A stretch of 64,000 nucleotides of DNA from NCBI GenBank assembly GCA_964034945.1, contig CAXIUK010000023.1, forward strand, positions 1-64,000. Direction: 5' to 3'. Source of the stretch: Chrysopilus asiliformis (Eukaryota; Arthropoda; Insecta; Diptera; Rhagionidae). Within the stretch, counting starts at the first letter, position 1; each line of letters begins with the position of its first letter. This document shows, in pieces, positions 9,405 through 22,072 of this stretch. The notes under the pieces are model-generated. The model searched no databases. It had not been told where the DNA came from and saw nothing but the letters and a program-made list of their open reading frames with translations. The position numbers and the translations under genes were made by a program.

Positions 9405-12400
9405 GTCTGTCAGTCTGTCAGTCTGTCAGTCTATCAGTCTGTCAGTCTGTCAGTCTGTCAGTCTGTCAGTCTGTCAGTCTGTCAATCTGTCAATCTGTCA
9501 GTCTGTCAATCTGTCAATCTGTCAGTCTGTCAGTCTGTCAGTCTGTCAGTCTGTCAGTCTGTCAGTCTGTCAGTCTGTCAGTCTGTCAGTCTGTCAGTCT
9601 GTCAGTCTGTCAGTCTGTCAGTCTGTCAGTCTGTCAGTCTGTCAATCTGTCAGTCTGTCAGTCTGTCAGTCTGTCAGTCTGTCAGTCTGTCAGTCTGTCA
9701 GTCTGTCAGTCTGTCAGTCTGTCAGTCTGTCAGTCTGTCAGTCTGTCAGTCTGTCAGTCTGTCAGTCTGTCAGTCTGTCAGTCTGTCAGTCTGTCAGTCT
9801 GTCAGTCTGTCAGTCTGTCAGTCTGTCAGTCTGTCAGTCTGTCAGTCTGTCAGTCTGTCAGTCTGTCAGTCTGTCAGTCTGTCAGTCTGTCAGTCTGTCA
9901 GTCTGTCAGTCTGTCAGTCTGTCAGTCTGTCAGTCTGTCAGTCTGTCAGTCTGTCAGTCTGTCAGTCTGTCAGTCTGTCAGTCTGTCAGTCTGTCAGTCT
10001 GTCAGTCTGTCAGTCTGTCAGTCTGTCAGTCTGTCAGTCTGTCAGTCTGTCAGTCTGTCAGTCTGTCAGTCTGTCAGTCTGTCAGTCTGTCAGTCTGTCA
10101 GTCTGTCAGTCTGTCAGTCTGTCAGTCTGTCAGTCTGTCAGTCTGTCAGTCTGTCAGTCTGTCAGTCTGTCAGTCTGTCAGTCTGTCAGTCTGTCAGTCT
10201 GTCAGTCTGTCAGTCTGTCAGTCTGTCAGTCTGTCAGTCTGTCAGTCTGTCAGTCTGTCAGTCTGTCAGTCTGTCAGTCTGTCAGTCTGTCAGTCTGTCA
10301 GTCTGTCAGTCTGTCAGTCTGTCAGTCTGTCAGTCTGTCAGTCTGTCAGTCTGTCAGTCTGTCAGTCTGTCAGTCTGTCAGTCTGTCAGTCTGTCAGTCT
10401 GTCAGTCTGTCAGTCTGTCAGTCTGTCAGTCTGTCAGTCTGTCAGTCTGTCAGTCTGTCAGTCTGTCAGTCTGTCAGTCTGTCAGTCTGTCAGTCTGTCA
10501 GTCTGTCAGTCTGTCAGTCTGTCAGTCTGTCAGTCTGTCAGTCTGTCAGTCTGTCAGTCTGTCAGTCTGTCAGTCTGTCAGTCTGTCAGTCTGTCAGTCT
10601 GTCAGTCTGTCAGTCTGTCAGTCTGTCAGTCTGTCAGTCTGTCAGTCTGTCAGTCTGTCAGTCTGTCAGTCTGTCAGTCTGTCAGTCTGTCAGTCTGTCA
10701 GTCTGTCAGTCTGTCAGTCTGTCAGTCTGTCAGTCTGTCAGTCTGTCAGTCTGTCAGTCTGTCAGTCTGTCAGTCTGTCAGTCTGTCAGTCTGTCAGTCT
10801 GTCAGTCTGTCAGTCTGTCAGTCTGTCAGTCTGTCAGTCTGTCAGTCTGTCAGTCTGTCAGTCTGTCAGTCTGTCAGTCTGTCAGTCTGTCAGTCTGTCA
10901 GTCTGTCAGTCTGTCAGTCTGTCAGTCTGTCAGTCTGTCAGTCTGTCAGTCTGTCAGTCTGTCAGTCTGTCAGTCTGTCAGTCTGTCAGTCTGTCAGTCT
11001 GTCAGTCTGTCAGTCTGTCAGTCTGTCAGTCTGTCAGTCTGTCAGTCTGTCAGTCTGTCAGTCTGTCAGTCTGTCAGTCTGTCAGTCTGTCAGTCTGTCA
11101 GTCTGTCAGTCTGTCAGTCTGTCAGTCTGTCAGTCTGTCAGTCTGTCAGTCTGTCAGTCTGTCAGTCTGTCAGTCTGTCAGTCTGTCAGTCTGTCAGTCT
11201 GTCAGTCTGTCAGTCTGTCAGTCTGTCAGTCTGTCAGTCTGTCAGTCTGTCAGTCTGTCAGTCTGTCAGTCTGTCAGTCTGTCAGTCTGTCAGTCTGTCA
11301 GTCTGTCAGTCTGTCAGTCTGTCAGTCTGTCAGTCTGTCAGTCTGTCAGTCTGTCAGTCTGTCAGTCTGTCAGTCTGTCAGTCTGTCAGTCTGTCAGTCT
11401 GTCAGTCTGTCAGTCTGTCAGTCTGTCAGTCTGTCAGTCTGTCAGTCTGTCAGTCTGTCAGTCTGTCAGTCTGTCAGTCTGTCAGTCTGTCAGTCTGTCA
11501 GTCTGTCAGTCTGTCAGTCTGTCAGTCTGTCAGTCTGTCAGTCTGTCAGTCTGTCAGTCTGTCAGTCTGTCAGTCTGTCAGTCTGTCAGTCTGTCAGTCT
11601 GTCAGTCTGTCAGTCTGTCAGTCTGTCAGTCTGTCAGTCTGTCAGTCTGTCAGTCTGTCAGTCTGTCAGTCTGTCAGTCTGTCAGTCTGTCAGTCTGTCA
11701 CTCTGTCAGTCTGTCAGTCTGTCAGTCTGTCAGTCTGTCAGTCTGTCAGTCTGTCAGTCTGTCAGTCTGTCAGTCTGTCAGTCTGTCAGTCTGTCAGTCT
11801 GTCAGTCTGTCAGTCTGTCAGTCTGTCAGTCTGTCAGTCTGTCAGTCTGTCAGTCTGTCAGTCTGTCAGTCTGTCAGTCTGTCAGTCTGTCAGTCTCTCA
11901 GTCTGTCAGTCTGTCAGTCTGTCAGTCTGTCAGTCTGTCAGTCTGTCAGTCTGTCAGTCTGTCAGTCTGTCAGTCTGTCAGTCTGTCAGTCTGTCAGTCT
12001 GTCAGTCTGTCAGTCTGTCAGTCTGTCAGTCTGTCAGTCTGTCAGTCTGTCAGTCTGTCAGTCTGTCAGTCTGTCAGTCTGTCAGTCTGTCAGTCTGTCA
12101 GTCTGTCAGTCTGTCAGTCTGTCAGTCTGTCAGTCTGTCAGTCTGTCAGTCTGTCAGTCTGTCAGTCTGTCAGTCTGTCAGTCTGTCAGTCTGTCAGTCT
12201 GTCAGTCTGTCAGTCTGTCAGTCTGTCAGTCTGTCAGTCTGTCAGTCTGTCAGTCTGTCAGTCTGTCAGTCTGTCAGTCTGTCAGTCTGTCAGTCTGTCA
12301 GTCTGTCAGTCTGTCAGTCTGTCAGTCTGTCAGTCTGTCAGTCTGTCAGTCTGTCAGTCTGTCACTCTGTCAGTCTGTCAGTCTGTCAGTCTGTCAGTCT

Positions 12401-12916
12401 GTCAGTCTGTCAGTCTGTCAGTCTGTCAGTCTGTCAGTCTGTCAGTCTGTCAGTCTGTCAGTCTGTCAGTCTGTCAGTCTGTCAGTCTGTCAGTCTGTCA
12501 GTCTGTCAGTCTGTCAGTCTGTCAGTCTGTCAGTCTGTCAGTCTGTCAGTCTGTCAGTCTGTCAGTCTGTCAGTCTGTCAGTCTGTCAGTCTGTCAGTCT
12601 GTCAGTCTGTCAGTCTGTCAGTCTGTCAGTCTGTCAGTCTGTCAGTCTGTCAGTCTGTCAGTCTGTCAGTCTGTCAGTCTGTCAGTCTGTCAGTCTGTCA
12701 GTCTGTCAGTCTGTCAGTCTGTCAGTCTGTCAGTCTGTCAGTCTGTCAGTCTGTCAGTCTGTCAGTCTGTCAGTCTGTCAGTCTGTCAGTCTGTCAGTCT
12801 GTCAGTCTGTCAGTCTGTCAGTCTGTCAGTCTGTCAGTCTGTCAGTCTGTCAGTCTGTCAGTCTGTCAGTCTGTCAGTCTGTCAGTCTGTCAGTCTGTCA
12901 GTCTGTCAGTCTGTCA

Positions 12917-13084
12917 GTCCGTCAGTCCGTCAGTCCGTCAGTCCGTCAGTCTGTCAGTCTGTCAGTCTGTCAGTCTGTCAGTCTGTCAGTCTGTCAGGCT
13001 GTCAGGCTGTCAGGCTGTCAGTCCGTCAGTCCGTCAGTCCGTCAGTCCGTCAGTCCGTCAGTCCGTCAGTCCGTCAGTCCGTCA
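12917..13084 (+). repeat. Variant cassette 1 in the satellite
   Basis: Four GTCCGTCA units (12917-12948), then normal units, then three GGCTGTCA units (12997-13020) directly followed by eight GTCCGTCA units (13021-13084). The order GGCTGTCA block then GTCCGTCA block recurs in later cassettes. Confidence 0.9.
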
Positions 13085-13644
13085 GTCTGTCAGTCTGTCA
13101 GTCTGTCAGTCTGTCAGTCTGTCAGTCTGTCAGTCTGTCAGTCTGTCAGTCTGTCAGTCTGTCAGTCTGTCAGTCTGTCAGTCTGTCAGTCTGTCAGTCT
13201 GTCAGTCTGTCAGTCTGTCAGTCTGTCAGTCTGTCAGTCTGTCAGTCTGTCAGTCTGTCAGTCTGTCAGTCTGTCAGTCTGTCAGTCTGTCAGTCTGTCA
13301 GTCTGTCAGTCTGTCAGTCTGTCAGTCTGTCAGTCTGTCAGTCTGTCAGTCTGTCAGTCTGTCAGTCTGTCAGTCTGTCAGTCTGTCAGTCTGTCAGTCT
13401 GTCAGTCTGTCAGTCTGTCAGTCTGTCAGTCTGTCAGTCTGTCAGTCTGTCAGTCTGTCAGTCTGTCAGTCTGTCAGTCTGTCAGTCTGTCAGTCTGTCA
13501 GTCTGTCAGTCTGTCAGTCTGTCAGTCTGTCAGTCTGTCAGTCTGTCAGTCTGTCAGTCTGTCAGTCTGTCAGTCTGTCAGTCTGTCAGTCTGTCAGTCT
13601 GTCAGTCTGTCAGTCTGTCAGTCTGTCAGTCTGTCAGTCTGTCA

Positions 13645-13747
13645 GTCCGTCAGTCCGTCAGTCCGTCAGTCCGTCAGTCCGTCAGTCCGTCAGTCCGTCA
13701 GTCCGTCAGTCCGTCAGTCCGTCAGTCCGTCAGTCCGTCAGTCGTCA
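13645..13747 (+). repeat. Variant cassette 2: GTCCGTCA block
   Basis: Twelve GTCCGTCA units (13645-13740), then a 7-base unit GTCGTCA (13741-13747) that shifts the phase. There is no GGCTGTCA block here. Confidence 0.9.
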
Positions 13748-15915
13748 GTCTGTCAGTCTGTCAGTCTGTCAGTCTGTCAGTCTGTCAGTCTGTCAGTCTG
13801 TCAGTCTGTCAGTCTGTCAGTCTGTCAGTCTGTCAGTCTGTCAGTCTGTCAGTCTGTCAGTCTGTCAGTCTGTCAGTCTGTCAGTCTGTCAGTCTGTCAG
13901 TCTGTCAGTCTGTCAGTCTGTCAGTCTGTCAGTCTGTCAGTCTGTCAGTCTGTCAGTCTGTCAGTCTGTCAGTCTGTCAGTCTGTCAGTCTGTCAGTCTG
14001 TCAGTCTGTCAGTCTGTCAGTCTGTCAGTCTGTCAGTCTGTCAGTCTGTCAGTCTGTCAGTCTGTCAGTCTGTCAGTCTGTCAGTCTGTCAGTCTGTCAG
14101 TCTGTCAGTCTGTCAGTCTGTCAGTCTGTCAGTCTGTCAGTCTGTCAGTCTGTCAGTCTGTCAGTCTGTCAGTCTGTCAGTCTGTCAGTCTGTCAGTCTG
14201 TCAGTCTGTCAGTCTGTCAGTCTGTCAGTCTGTCAGTCTGTCAGTCTGTCAGTCTGTCAGTCTGTCAGTCTGTCAGTCTGTCAGTCTGTCAGTCTGTCAG
14301 TCTGTCAGTCTGTCAGTCTGTCAGTCTGTCAGTCTGTCAGTCTGTCAGTCTGTCAGTCTGTCAGTCTGTCAGTCTGTCAGTCTGTCAGTCTGTCAGTCTG
14401 TCAGTCTGTCAGTCTGTCAGTCTGTCAGTCTGTCAGTCTGTCAGTCTGTCAGTCTGTCAGTCTGTCAGTCTGTCAGTCTGTCAGTCTGTCAGTCTGTCAG
14501 TCTGTCAGTCTGTCAGTCTGTCAGTCTGTCAGTCTGTCAGTCTGTCAGTCTGTCAGTCTGTCAGTCTGTCAGTCTGTCAGTCTGTCAGTCTGTCAGTCTG
14601 TCAGTCTGTCAGTCTGTCAGTCTGTCAGTCTGTCAGTCTGTCAGTCTGTCAGTCTGTCAGTCTGTCAGTCTGTCAGTCTGTCAGTCTGTCAGTCTGTCAG
14701 TCTGTCAGTCTGTCAGTCTGTCAGTCTGTCAGTCTGTCAGTCTGTCAGTCTGTCAGTCTGTCAGTCTGTCAGTCTGTCAGTCTGTCAGTCTGTCAGTCTG
14801 TCAGTCTGTCAGTCTGTCAGTCTGTCAGTCTGTCAGTCTGTCAGTCTGTCAGTCTGTCAGTCTGTCAGTCTGTCAGTCTGTCAGTCTGTCAGTCTGTCAG
14901 TCTGTCAGTCTGTCAGTCTGTCAGTCTGTCAGTCTGTCAGTCTGTCAGTCTGTCAGTCTGTCAGTCTGTCAGTCTGTCAGTCTGTCAGTCTGTCAGTCTG
15001 TCAGTCTGTCAGTCTGTCAGTCTGTCAGTCTGTCAGTCTGTCAGTCTGTCAGTCTGTCAGTCTGTCAGTCTGTCAGTCTGTCAGTCTGTCAGTCTGTCAG
15101 TCTGTCAGTCTGTCAGTCTGTCAGTCTGTCAGTCTGTCAGTCTGTCAGTCTGTCAGTCTGTCAGTCTGTCAGTCTGTCAGTCTGTCAGTCTGTCAGTCTG
15201 TCAGTCTGTCAGTCTGTCAGTCTGTCAGTCTGTCAGTCTGTCAGTCTGTCAGTCTGTCAGTCTGTCAGTCTGTCAGTCTGTCAGTCTGTCAGTCTGTCAG
15301 TCTGTCAGTCTGTCAGTCTGTCAGTCTGTCAGTCTGTCAGTCTGTCAGTCTGTCAGTCTGTCAGTCTGTCAGTCTGTCAGTCTGTCAGTCTGTCAGTCTG
15401 TCAGTCTGTCAGTCTGTCAGTCTGTCAGTCTGTCAGTCTGTCAGTCTGTCAGTCTGTCAGTCTGTCAGTCTGTCAGTCTGTCAGTCTGTCAGTCTGTCAG
15501 TCTGTCAGTCTGTCAGTCTGTCAGTCTGTCAGTCTGTCAGTCTGTCAGTCTGTCAGTCTGTCAGTCTGTCAGTCTGTCAGTCTGTCAGTCTGTCAGTCTG
15601 TCAGTCTGTCAGTCTGTCAGTCTGTCAGTCTGTCAGTCTGTCAGTCTGTCAGTCTGTCAGTCTGTCAGTCTGTCAGTCTGTCAGTCTGTCAGTCTGTCAG
15701 TCTGTCAATCTGTCAATCTGTCAGTCTGTCAGTCTGTCAGTCTGTCAGTCTGTCAGTCTGTCAGTCTGTCAGTCTGTCAGTCTGTCAGTCTGTCAGTCTG
15801 TCAGTCTGTCAGTCTGTCAGTCTGTCAGTCTGTCAGTCTGTCAGTCTGTCAGTCTGTCAGTCTGTCAGTCTGTCAGTCTGTCAGTCTGTCAGTCTGTCAG
15901 TCTGTCAGTCTGTCA

Positions 15916-16035
15916 GGCTGTCAGGCTGTCAGGCTGTCAGGCTGTCAGGCTGTCAGGCTGTCAGGCTGTCAGTCCGTCAGTCCGTCAGTCCGTCAGTCCG
16001 TCAGTCCGTCAGTCCGTCAGTCCGTCAGTCCGTCA
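15916..16035 (+). repeat. Variant cassette 3: (GGCTGTCA)7 (GTCCGTCA)8
   Basis: Two adjoining blocks: seven GGCTGTCA (15916-15971) and eight GTCCGTCA (15972-16035). It matches cassette 5 at 21151-21271 in unit numbers. Confidence 0.92.
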
Positions 16036-16707
16036 GTCTGTCAGTCTGTCAGTCTGTCAGTCTGTCAGTCTGTCAGTCTGTCAGTCTGTCAGTCTGTCAG
16101 TCTGTCAGTCTGTCAGTCTGTCAGTCTGTCAGTCTGTCAGTCTGTCAGTCTGTCAGTCTGTCAGTCTGTCAGTCTGTCAGTCTGTCAGTCTGTCAGTCTG
16201 TCAGTCTGTCAGTCTGTCAGTCTGTCAGTCTGTCAGTCTGTCAGTCTGTCAGTCTGTCAGTCTGTCAGTCTGTCAGTCTGTCAGTCTGTCAGTCTGTCAG
16301 TCTGTCAGTCTGTCAGTCTGTCAGTCTGTCAGTCTGTCAGTCTGTCAGTCTGTCAGTCTGTCAGTCTGTCAGTCTGTCAGTCTGTCAGTCTGTCAGTCTG
16401 TCAGTCTGTCAGTCTGTCAGTCTGTCAGTCTGTCAGTCTGTCAGTCTGTCAGTCTGTCAGTCTGTCAGTCTGTCAGTCTGTCAGTCTGTCAGTCTGTCAG
16501 TCTGTCAGTCTGTCAGTCTGTCAGTCTGTCAGTCTGTCAGTCTGTCAGTCTGTCAGTCTGTCAGTCTGTCAGTCTGTCAGTCTGTCAGTCTGTCAGTCTG
16601 TCAGTCTGTCAGTCTGTCAGTCTGTCAGTCTGCCAGTCTGTCAGTCTGTCAGTCTGTCAGTCTGTCAGTCTGTCAGTCTGTCAGTCTGTCAGTCTGTCAG
16701 TCTGTCA

Positions 16708-16819
16708 GGCTGTCAGGCTGTCAGGCTGTCAGGCTGTCAGGCTGTCAGGCTGTCAGGCTGTCAGGCTGTCAGTCCGTCAGTCCGTCAGTCCGTCAGTCCG
16801 TCAGTCCGTCAGTCCGTCA
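16708..16819 (+). repeat. Variant cassette 4: (GGCTGTCA)8 (GTCCGTCA)6
   Basis: Eight GGCTGTCA (16708-16771), then six GTCCGTCA (16772-16819). A lone T-to-C variant lies 75 bp before it (16633). The same arrangement precedes cassette 6. Confidence 0.92.
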
Positions 16820-19800
16820 GTCTGTCAGTCTGTCAGTCTGTCAGTCTGTCAGTCTGTCAGTCTGTCAGTCTGTCAGTCTGTCAGTCTGTCAGTCTGTCAG
16901 TCTGTCAGTCTGTCAGTCTGTCAGTCTGTCAGTCTGTCAGTCTGTCAGTCTGTCAGTCTGTCAGTCTGTCAGTCTGTCAGTCTGTCAGTCTGTCAGTCTG
17001 TCAGTCTGTCAGTCTGTCAGTCTGTCAGTCTGTCAGTCTGTCAGTCTGTCAGTCTGTCAGTCTGTCAGTCTGTCAGTCTGTCAGTCTGTCAGTCTGTCAG
17101 TCTGTCAGTCTGTCAGTCTGTCAGTCTGTCAGTCTGTCAGTCTGTCAGTCTGTCAGTCTGTCAGTCTGTCAGTCTGTCAGTCTGTCAGTCTGTCAGTCTG
17201 TCAGTCTGTCAGTCTGTCAGTCTGTCAGTCTGTCAGTCTGTCAGTCTGTCAGTCTGTCAGTCTGTCAGTCTGTCAGTCTGTCAGTCTGTCAGTCTGTCAG
17301 TCTGTCAGTCTGTCAGTCTGTCAGTCTGTCAGTCTGTCAGTCTGTCAGTCTGTCAGTCTGTCAGTCTGTCAGTCTGTCAGTCTGTCAGTCTGTCAGTCTG
17401 TCAGTCTGTCAGTCTGTCAGTCTGTCAGTCTGTCAGTCTGTCAGTCTGTCAGTCTGTCAGTCTGTCAGTCTGTCAGTCTGTCAGTCTGTCAGTCTGTCAG
17501 TCTGTCAGTCTGTCAGTCTGTCAGTCTGTCAGTCTGTCAGTCTGTCAGTCTGTCAGTCTGTCAGTCTGTCAGTCTGTCAGTCTGTCAGTCTGTCAGTCTG
17601 TCAGTCTGTCAGTCTGTCAGTCTGTCAGTCTGTCAGTCTGTCAGTCTGTCAGTCTGTCAGTCTGTCAGTCTGTCAGTCTGTCAGTCTGTCAGTCTGTCAG
17701 TCTGTCAGTCTGTCAGTCTGTCAGTCTGTCAGTCTGTCAGTCTGTCAGTCTGTCAGTCTGTCAGTCTGTCAGTCTGTCAGTCTGTCAGTCTGTCAGTCTG
17801 TCAGTCTGTCAGTCTGTCAGTCTGTCAGTCTGTCAGTCTGTCAGTCTGTCAGTCTGCCAGTCTGTCAGTCTGTCAGTCTGTCAGTCTGTCAGTCTGTCAG
17901 TCTGTCAGTCTGTCAGTCTGTCAGTCTGTCAGTCTGTCAGTCTGTCAGTCTGTCAGTCTGTCAGTCTGTCAGTCTGTCAGTCTGTCAGTCTGTCAGTCTG
18001 TCAGTCTGTCAGTCTGTCAGTCTGTCAGTCTGTCAGTCTGTCAGTCTGTCAGTCTGTCAGTCTGTCAGTCTGTCAGGTCTGTCAGTCTGTCAGTCTGTCA
18101 GTCTGTCAGTCTGTCAGTCTGTCAGTCTGTCAGTCTGTCAGTCTGTCAGTCTGTCAGTCTGTCAGTCTGTCAGTCTGTCAGTCTGTCAGTCTGTCAGTCT
18201 GTCAGTCTGTCAGTCTGTCAGTCTGTCAGTCTGTCAGTCTGTCAGTCTGTCAGTCTGTCAGTCTGTCAGTCTGTCAGTCTGTCAGTCTGTCAGTCTGTCA
18301 GTCTGTCAGTCTGTCAGTCTGTCAGTCTGTCAGTCTGTCAGTCTGTCAGTCTGTCAGTCTGTCAGTCTGTCAGTCTGTCAGTCTGTCAGTCTGTCAGTCT
18401 GTCAGTCTGTCAGTCTGTCAGTCTGTCAGTCTGTCAGTCTGTCAGTCTGTCAGTCTGTCAGTCTGTCAGTCTGTCAGTCTGTCAGTCTGTCAGTCTGTCA
18501 GTCTGTCAGTCTGTCAGTCTGTCAGTCTGTCAGTCTGTCAGTCTGTCAGTCTGTCAGTCTGTCAGTCTGTCAGTCTGTCAGTCTGTCAGTCTGTCAGTCT
18601 GTCAGTCTGTCAGTCTGTCAGTCTGTCAGTCTGTCAGTCTGTCAGTCTGTCAGTCTGTCAGTCTGTCAGTCATGTCAGTCTGTCAGTCTGTCAGTCTGTC
18701 AGTCTGTCAGTCTGTCAGTCTGTCAGTCTGTCAGTCTGTCAGTCTGTCAGTCCTGTCAGTCTGTCAGTCTGTCAGTCTGTTCAGTCTGTCAGTCTGTCAG
18801 TCTGTCTCGTCTGTCAGTCTGTCAGTCTGTCAGTCTGTCAGTCTGTCAGTCTGTCAGTCTGTCAGTCTGTCAGTCTGTCAGTCTGTCAGTCTGTCAGTCT
18901 GTCAGTCTGTCAGTCTGTCAGTCTGTCAGTCTGTCAGTCTGTCAGTCTGTCAGTCTGTCAGTCTGTCAGTCTGTCAGTCTGTCAGTCTGTCAGTCTGTCA
19001 GTCTGTCAGTCTGTCAGTCTGTCAGTCTGTCAGTCTGTCAGTCTGTCAGTCTGTCAGTCTGTCAGTCTGTCAGTCTGTCAGTCTGTCAGTCTGTCAGTCT
19101 GTCAGTCTGTCAGTCTGTCAGTCTCTGTCAGCTGTCAGTCTGTCAGTCTGTCAGTCTGTCGTCTGTCAGTCTGTCAGTCTGTCAGTCTGTCAGTCTGTCA
19201 GTCTGTCAGTCTGTCAGTCTGTCAGTCTGTCAGTCTGTCAGTCTGTCAGTCTGTCAGTCTGTCAGTCTGTCAGTCTGTCAGTCTGTCAGTCTGTCAGTCT
19301 GTCAGTCTGTCAGTCTGGTCTGTCAGTCTGTCAGTCTGTCAGTCTGTCAGTCTGTCAGTCTGTCAGTCTGTCAGTCTGTCAGTCTGTCAGTCTGTCAGTC
19401 TGTCAGTCTGTCAGTCTGTCAGTCTGTCAGTCTGTCAGTCTGTCAGTCTGTCAGTCTGTCAGTCTGTCAGTCTGTCAGTCTGTCAGTCTGTCAGTCTGTC
19501 AGTCTGTCAGTCTGTCAGTCTGTCAGTCTGTCAGTCTGTCAGTCTGTCAGTCTGTCAGTCTGTCAGTCTGTCAGTCTGTCAGTCTGTCAGTCTGTCAGTC
19601 GTCAGTCTGTCAGTCTGTCAGTCTGTCAGTCTGTCAGTCTGTCAGTCTGTCAGTCTGTCAGTCTGTCAGTCTGTCAGTCTGTCAGTCTGTCAGTCTGTCA
19701 GTCTGTCAGTCTGTCAGTCTGTCAGTCTGTCAGTCTGTCAGTCTGTCAGTCTGTCAGTCTGTCAGTCTGTCAGTCTGTCAGTCTGTCAGTCTGTCAGTCT

Positions 19801-21150
19801 GTCAGTCTGTCAGTCTGTCAGTCTGTCAGTCTGTCAGTCTGTCAGTCTGTCAGTCTGTCAGTCTGTCAGTCTGTCAGTCTGTCAGTCTGTCAGTCTGTCA
19901 GTCTGTCAGTCTGTCAGTCTGTCAGTCTGTCAGTCTGTCAGTCTGTCAGTCTGTCAGTCTGTCAGTCTGTCAGTCTGTCAGGCTGTCAGTCTGTCAGTCT
20001 GTCAGTCTGTCAGTCTGTCAGTCTGTCAGTCTGTCAGTCTGTCAGTCTGTCAGTCTGTCAGTCTGTCAGTCTGTCAGTCTGTCAGTCTGTCAGTCTGTCA
20101 GTCTGTCAGTCTGTCAGTCTGTCAGTCTGTCAGTCTGTCAGTCTGTCAGTCTGTCAGTCTGTCAGTCTGTCAGTCTGTCAGTCTGTCAGTCTGGTCAGTC
20201 TGTCAGTCTGTCAGTCTGTCAGTCTGTCAGTCTGTCAGTCTGTCAGTCTGTCAGTCTGTCAGTCTGTCAGTCTGTCAGTCTGTCAGTCTGTCAGTCTGTC
20301 AGTCTGTCAGTCTGTCAGTCTGTCAGTCTGTCAGTCTGTCAGTCTGTCAGTCTGTCAGTCTGTCAGTCTGTCAGTCTGGTCAGTCTGTCAGTCTGTCAGT
20401 CTGTCAGTCTGTCAGTCTGTCAGTCTGTCAGTCTGTCAGTCTGTCAGTCTGTCAGTCTGTCAGTCTGTCAGTCTGTCAGTCTGTCAGTCTGTCAGTCTGT
20501 CAGTCTGTCAGTCTGTCAGTCTGTCAGTCTGTCAGTCTGTCAGTCTGTCAGTCTGTCAGTCTGTCAGTCTGTCAGTCTGTCAGTCTGTCGATCTGTCAGT
20601 CTGTCAGTCTGTCAGTCTGTCAGTCTGTCAGTCTGTCAGTCTGTCAGTCTGTCAGTCTGTCAGTCTGTCAGTCTGTCAGTCTGTCAGTCTGTCAGTCTGT
20701 CAGTCTGTCAGTCTGTCAGTCTGTCAGTCTGTCAGTCTGTCAGTCTGTCAGTCTGTCAGTCTGTCAGTCTGTCAGTCTGTCAGTCTGTCAGTCTGTCAGT
20801 CTGTCAGTCTGTCAGTCTGTCAGTCTGTCAGTCTGTCAGTCTGTCAGTCTGTCAGTCTGTCAGTCTGTCAGTCTGTCAGTCTGTCAGTCTGTCAGTCTGT
20901 CAGTCTGTCAGTCTGTCAGTCTGTCAGTCTGTCAGTCTGTCAGTCTGTCAGTCTGTCAGTCTGTCAGTCTGTCAGTCTGTCAGTCTGTCAGTCTGTCAGT
21001 CTGTCAGTCTGTCAGTCTGTCAGTCTGTCAGTCTGTCAGTCTGTCAGTCTGTCAGTCTGTCAGTCTGTCAGTCTGTCAGTCTGTCAGTCTGTCAGTCTGT
21101 CAGTCTGTCAGTCTGTCAGTCTGTCAGTCTGTCAGTCTGTCAGTCTGTCA

Positions 21151-21271
21151 GGTCTGTCAGGCTGTCAGGCTGTCAGGCTGTCAGGCTGTCAGGCTGTCAG
21201 GCTGTCAGTCCGTCAGTCCGTCAGTCCGTCAGTCCGTCAGTCCGTCAGTCCGTCAGTCCGTCAGTCCGTCA
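21151..21271 (+). repeat. Variant cassette 5: GGCTGTCA block then (GTCCGTCA)8
   Basis: A 9-base unit GGTCTGTCA (21151-21159), six GGCTGTCA (21160-21207) and eight GTCCGTCA (21208-21271). It equals cassette 3 if the 9-base unit is a miscalled seventh unit. Confidence 0.9.
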
Positions 21272-21985
21272 GTCTGTCAGTCTGTCAGTCTGTCAGTCTG
21301 TCAGTCTGTCAGTCTGTCAGTCTGTCAGTCTGTCAGTCTGTCAGTCTGTCAGTCTGTCAGTCTGTCAGTCTGTCAGTCTGTCAGTCTGTCAGTCTGTCAG
21401 TCTGTCAGTCTAGTCAGTCTGTCAGTCTGTCAGTCTGTCAGTCTGTCAGTTCTGTCAGTCTGTCAGTCTGTCAGTCTGTCAGTCTGTCAGTCTGTCAGTC
21501 TGTCAGTCTGTCAGTCTGTCAGTCTGTCAGTCTGTCAGTCTGTCAGTCTGTCAGTCTGTCAGTCTGTCAGTCTGTCAGTCTGTCAGTCTGTCAGTCTGTC
21601 AGTCTGTCAGTCTGTCAGTCTGTCAGTCTGTCAGTCTGTCAGTCTGTCAGTCTGTCAGTCTGTCAGTCTGTCAGTCTGTCAGTCTGTCAGTCTGTCAGTC
21701 TGTCAGTCTGTCAGTCTGTCAGTCTGTCAGTCTGTCAGTCTGTCAGTCTGTCAGTCTGTCAGTCTGTCAGTCTGTCAGTCTGTCAGTCTGTCAGTCTGTC
21801 AGTCTGTCAGTCTGTCAGTCTGTCAGTCTGTCAGTCTGTCAGTCTGTCAGTCTGTCAGTCTGTCAGTCTGTCAGTCTGTCAGTCTGTCAGTCTGTCAGTC
21901 TGTCAGTCTGTCAGTCTGCCAGTCTGTCAGTCTGTCAGTCTGTCAGTCTGTCAGTCTGTCAGTCTGTCAGTCTGTCAGTCTGTCA

Positions 21986-22072
21986 GGCTGTCAGGCTGTC
22001 AGGCTGTCAGGCTGTCAGGCTGTCAGGCTGTCAGTCCGTCAGTCGTCAGTCCGTCAGTCCGTCAGTCCGTCA
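21986..22072 (+). repeat. Variant cassette 6: (GGCTGTCA)6 (GTCCGTCA)5
   Basis: Six GGCTGTCA (21986-22033), then one GTCCGTCA, a 7-base GTCGTCA (22042-22048) and three more GTCCGTCA to 22072. A T-to-C variant lies 67 bp upstream (21919), as in cassette 4. Confidence 0.9.
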
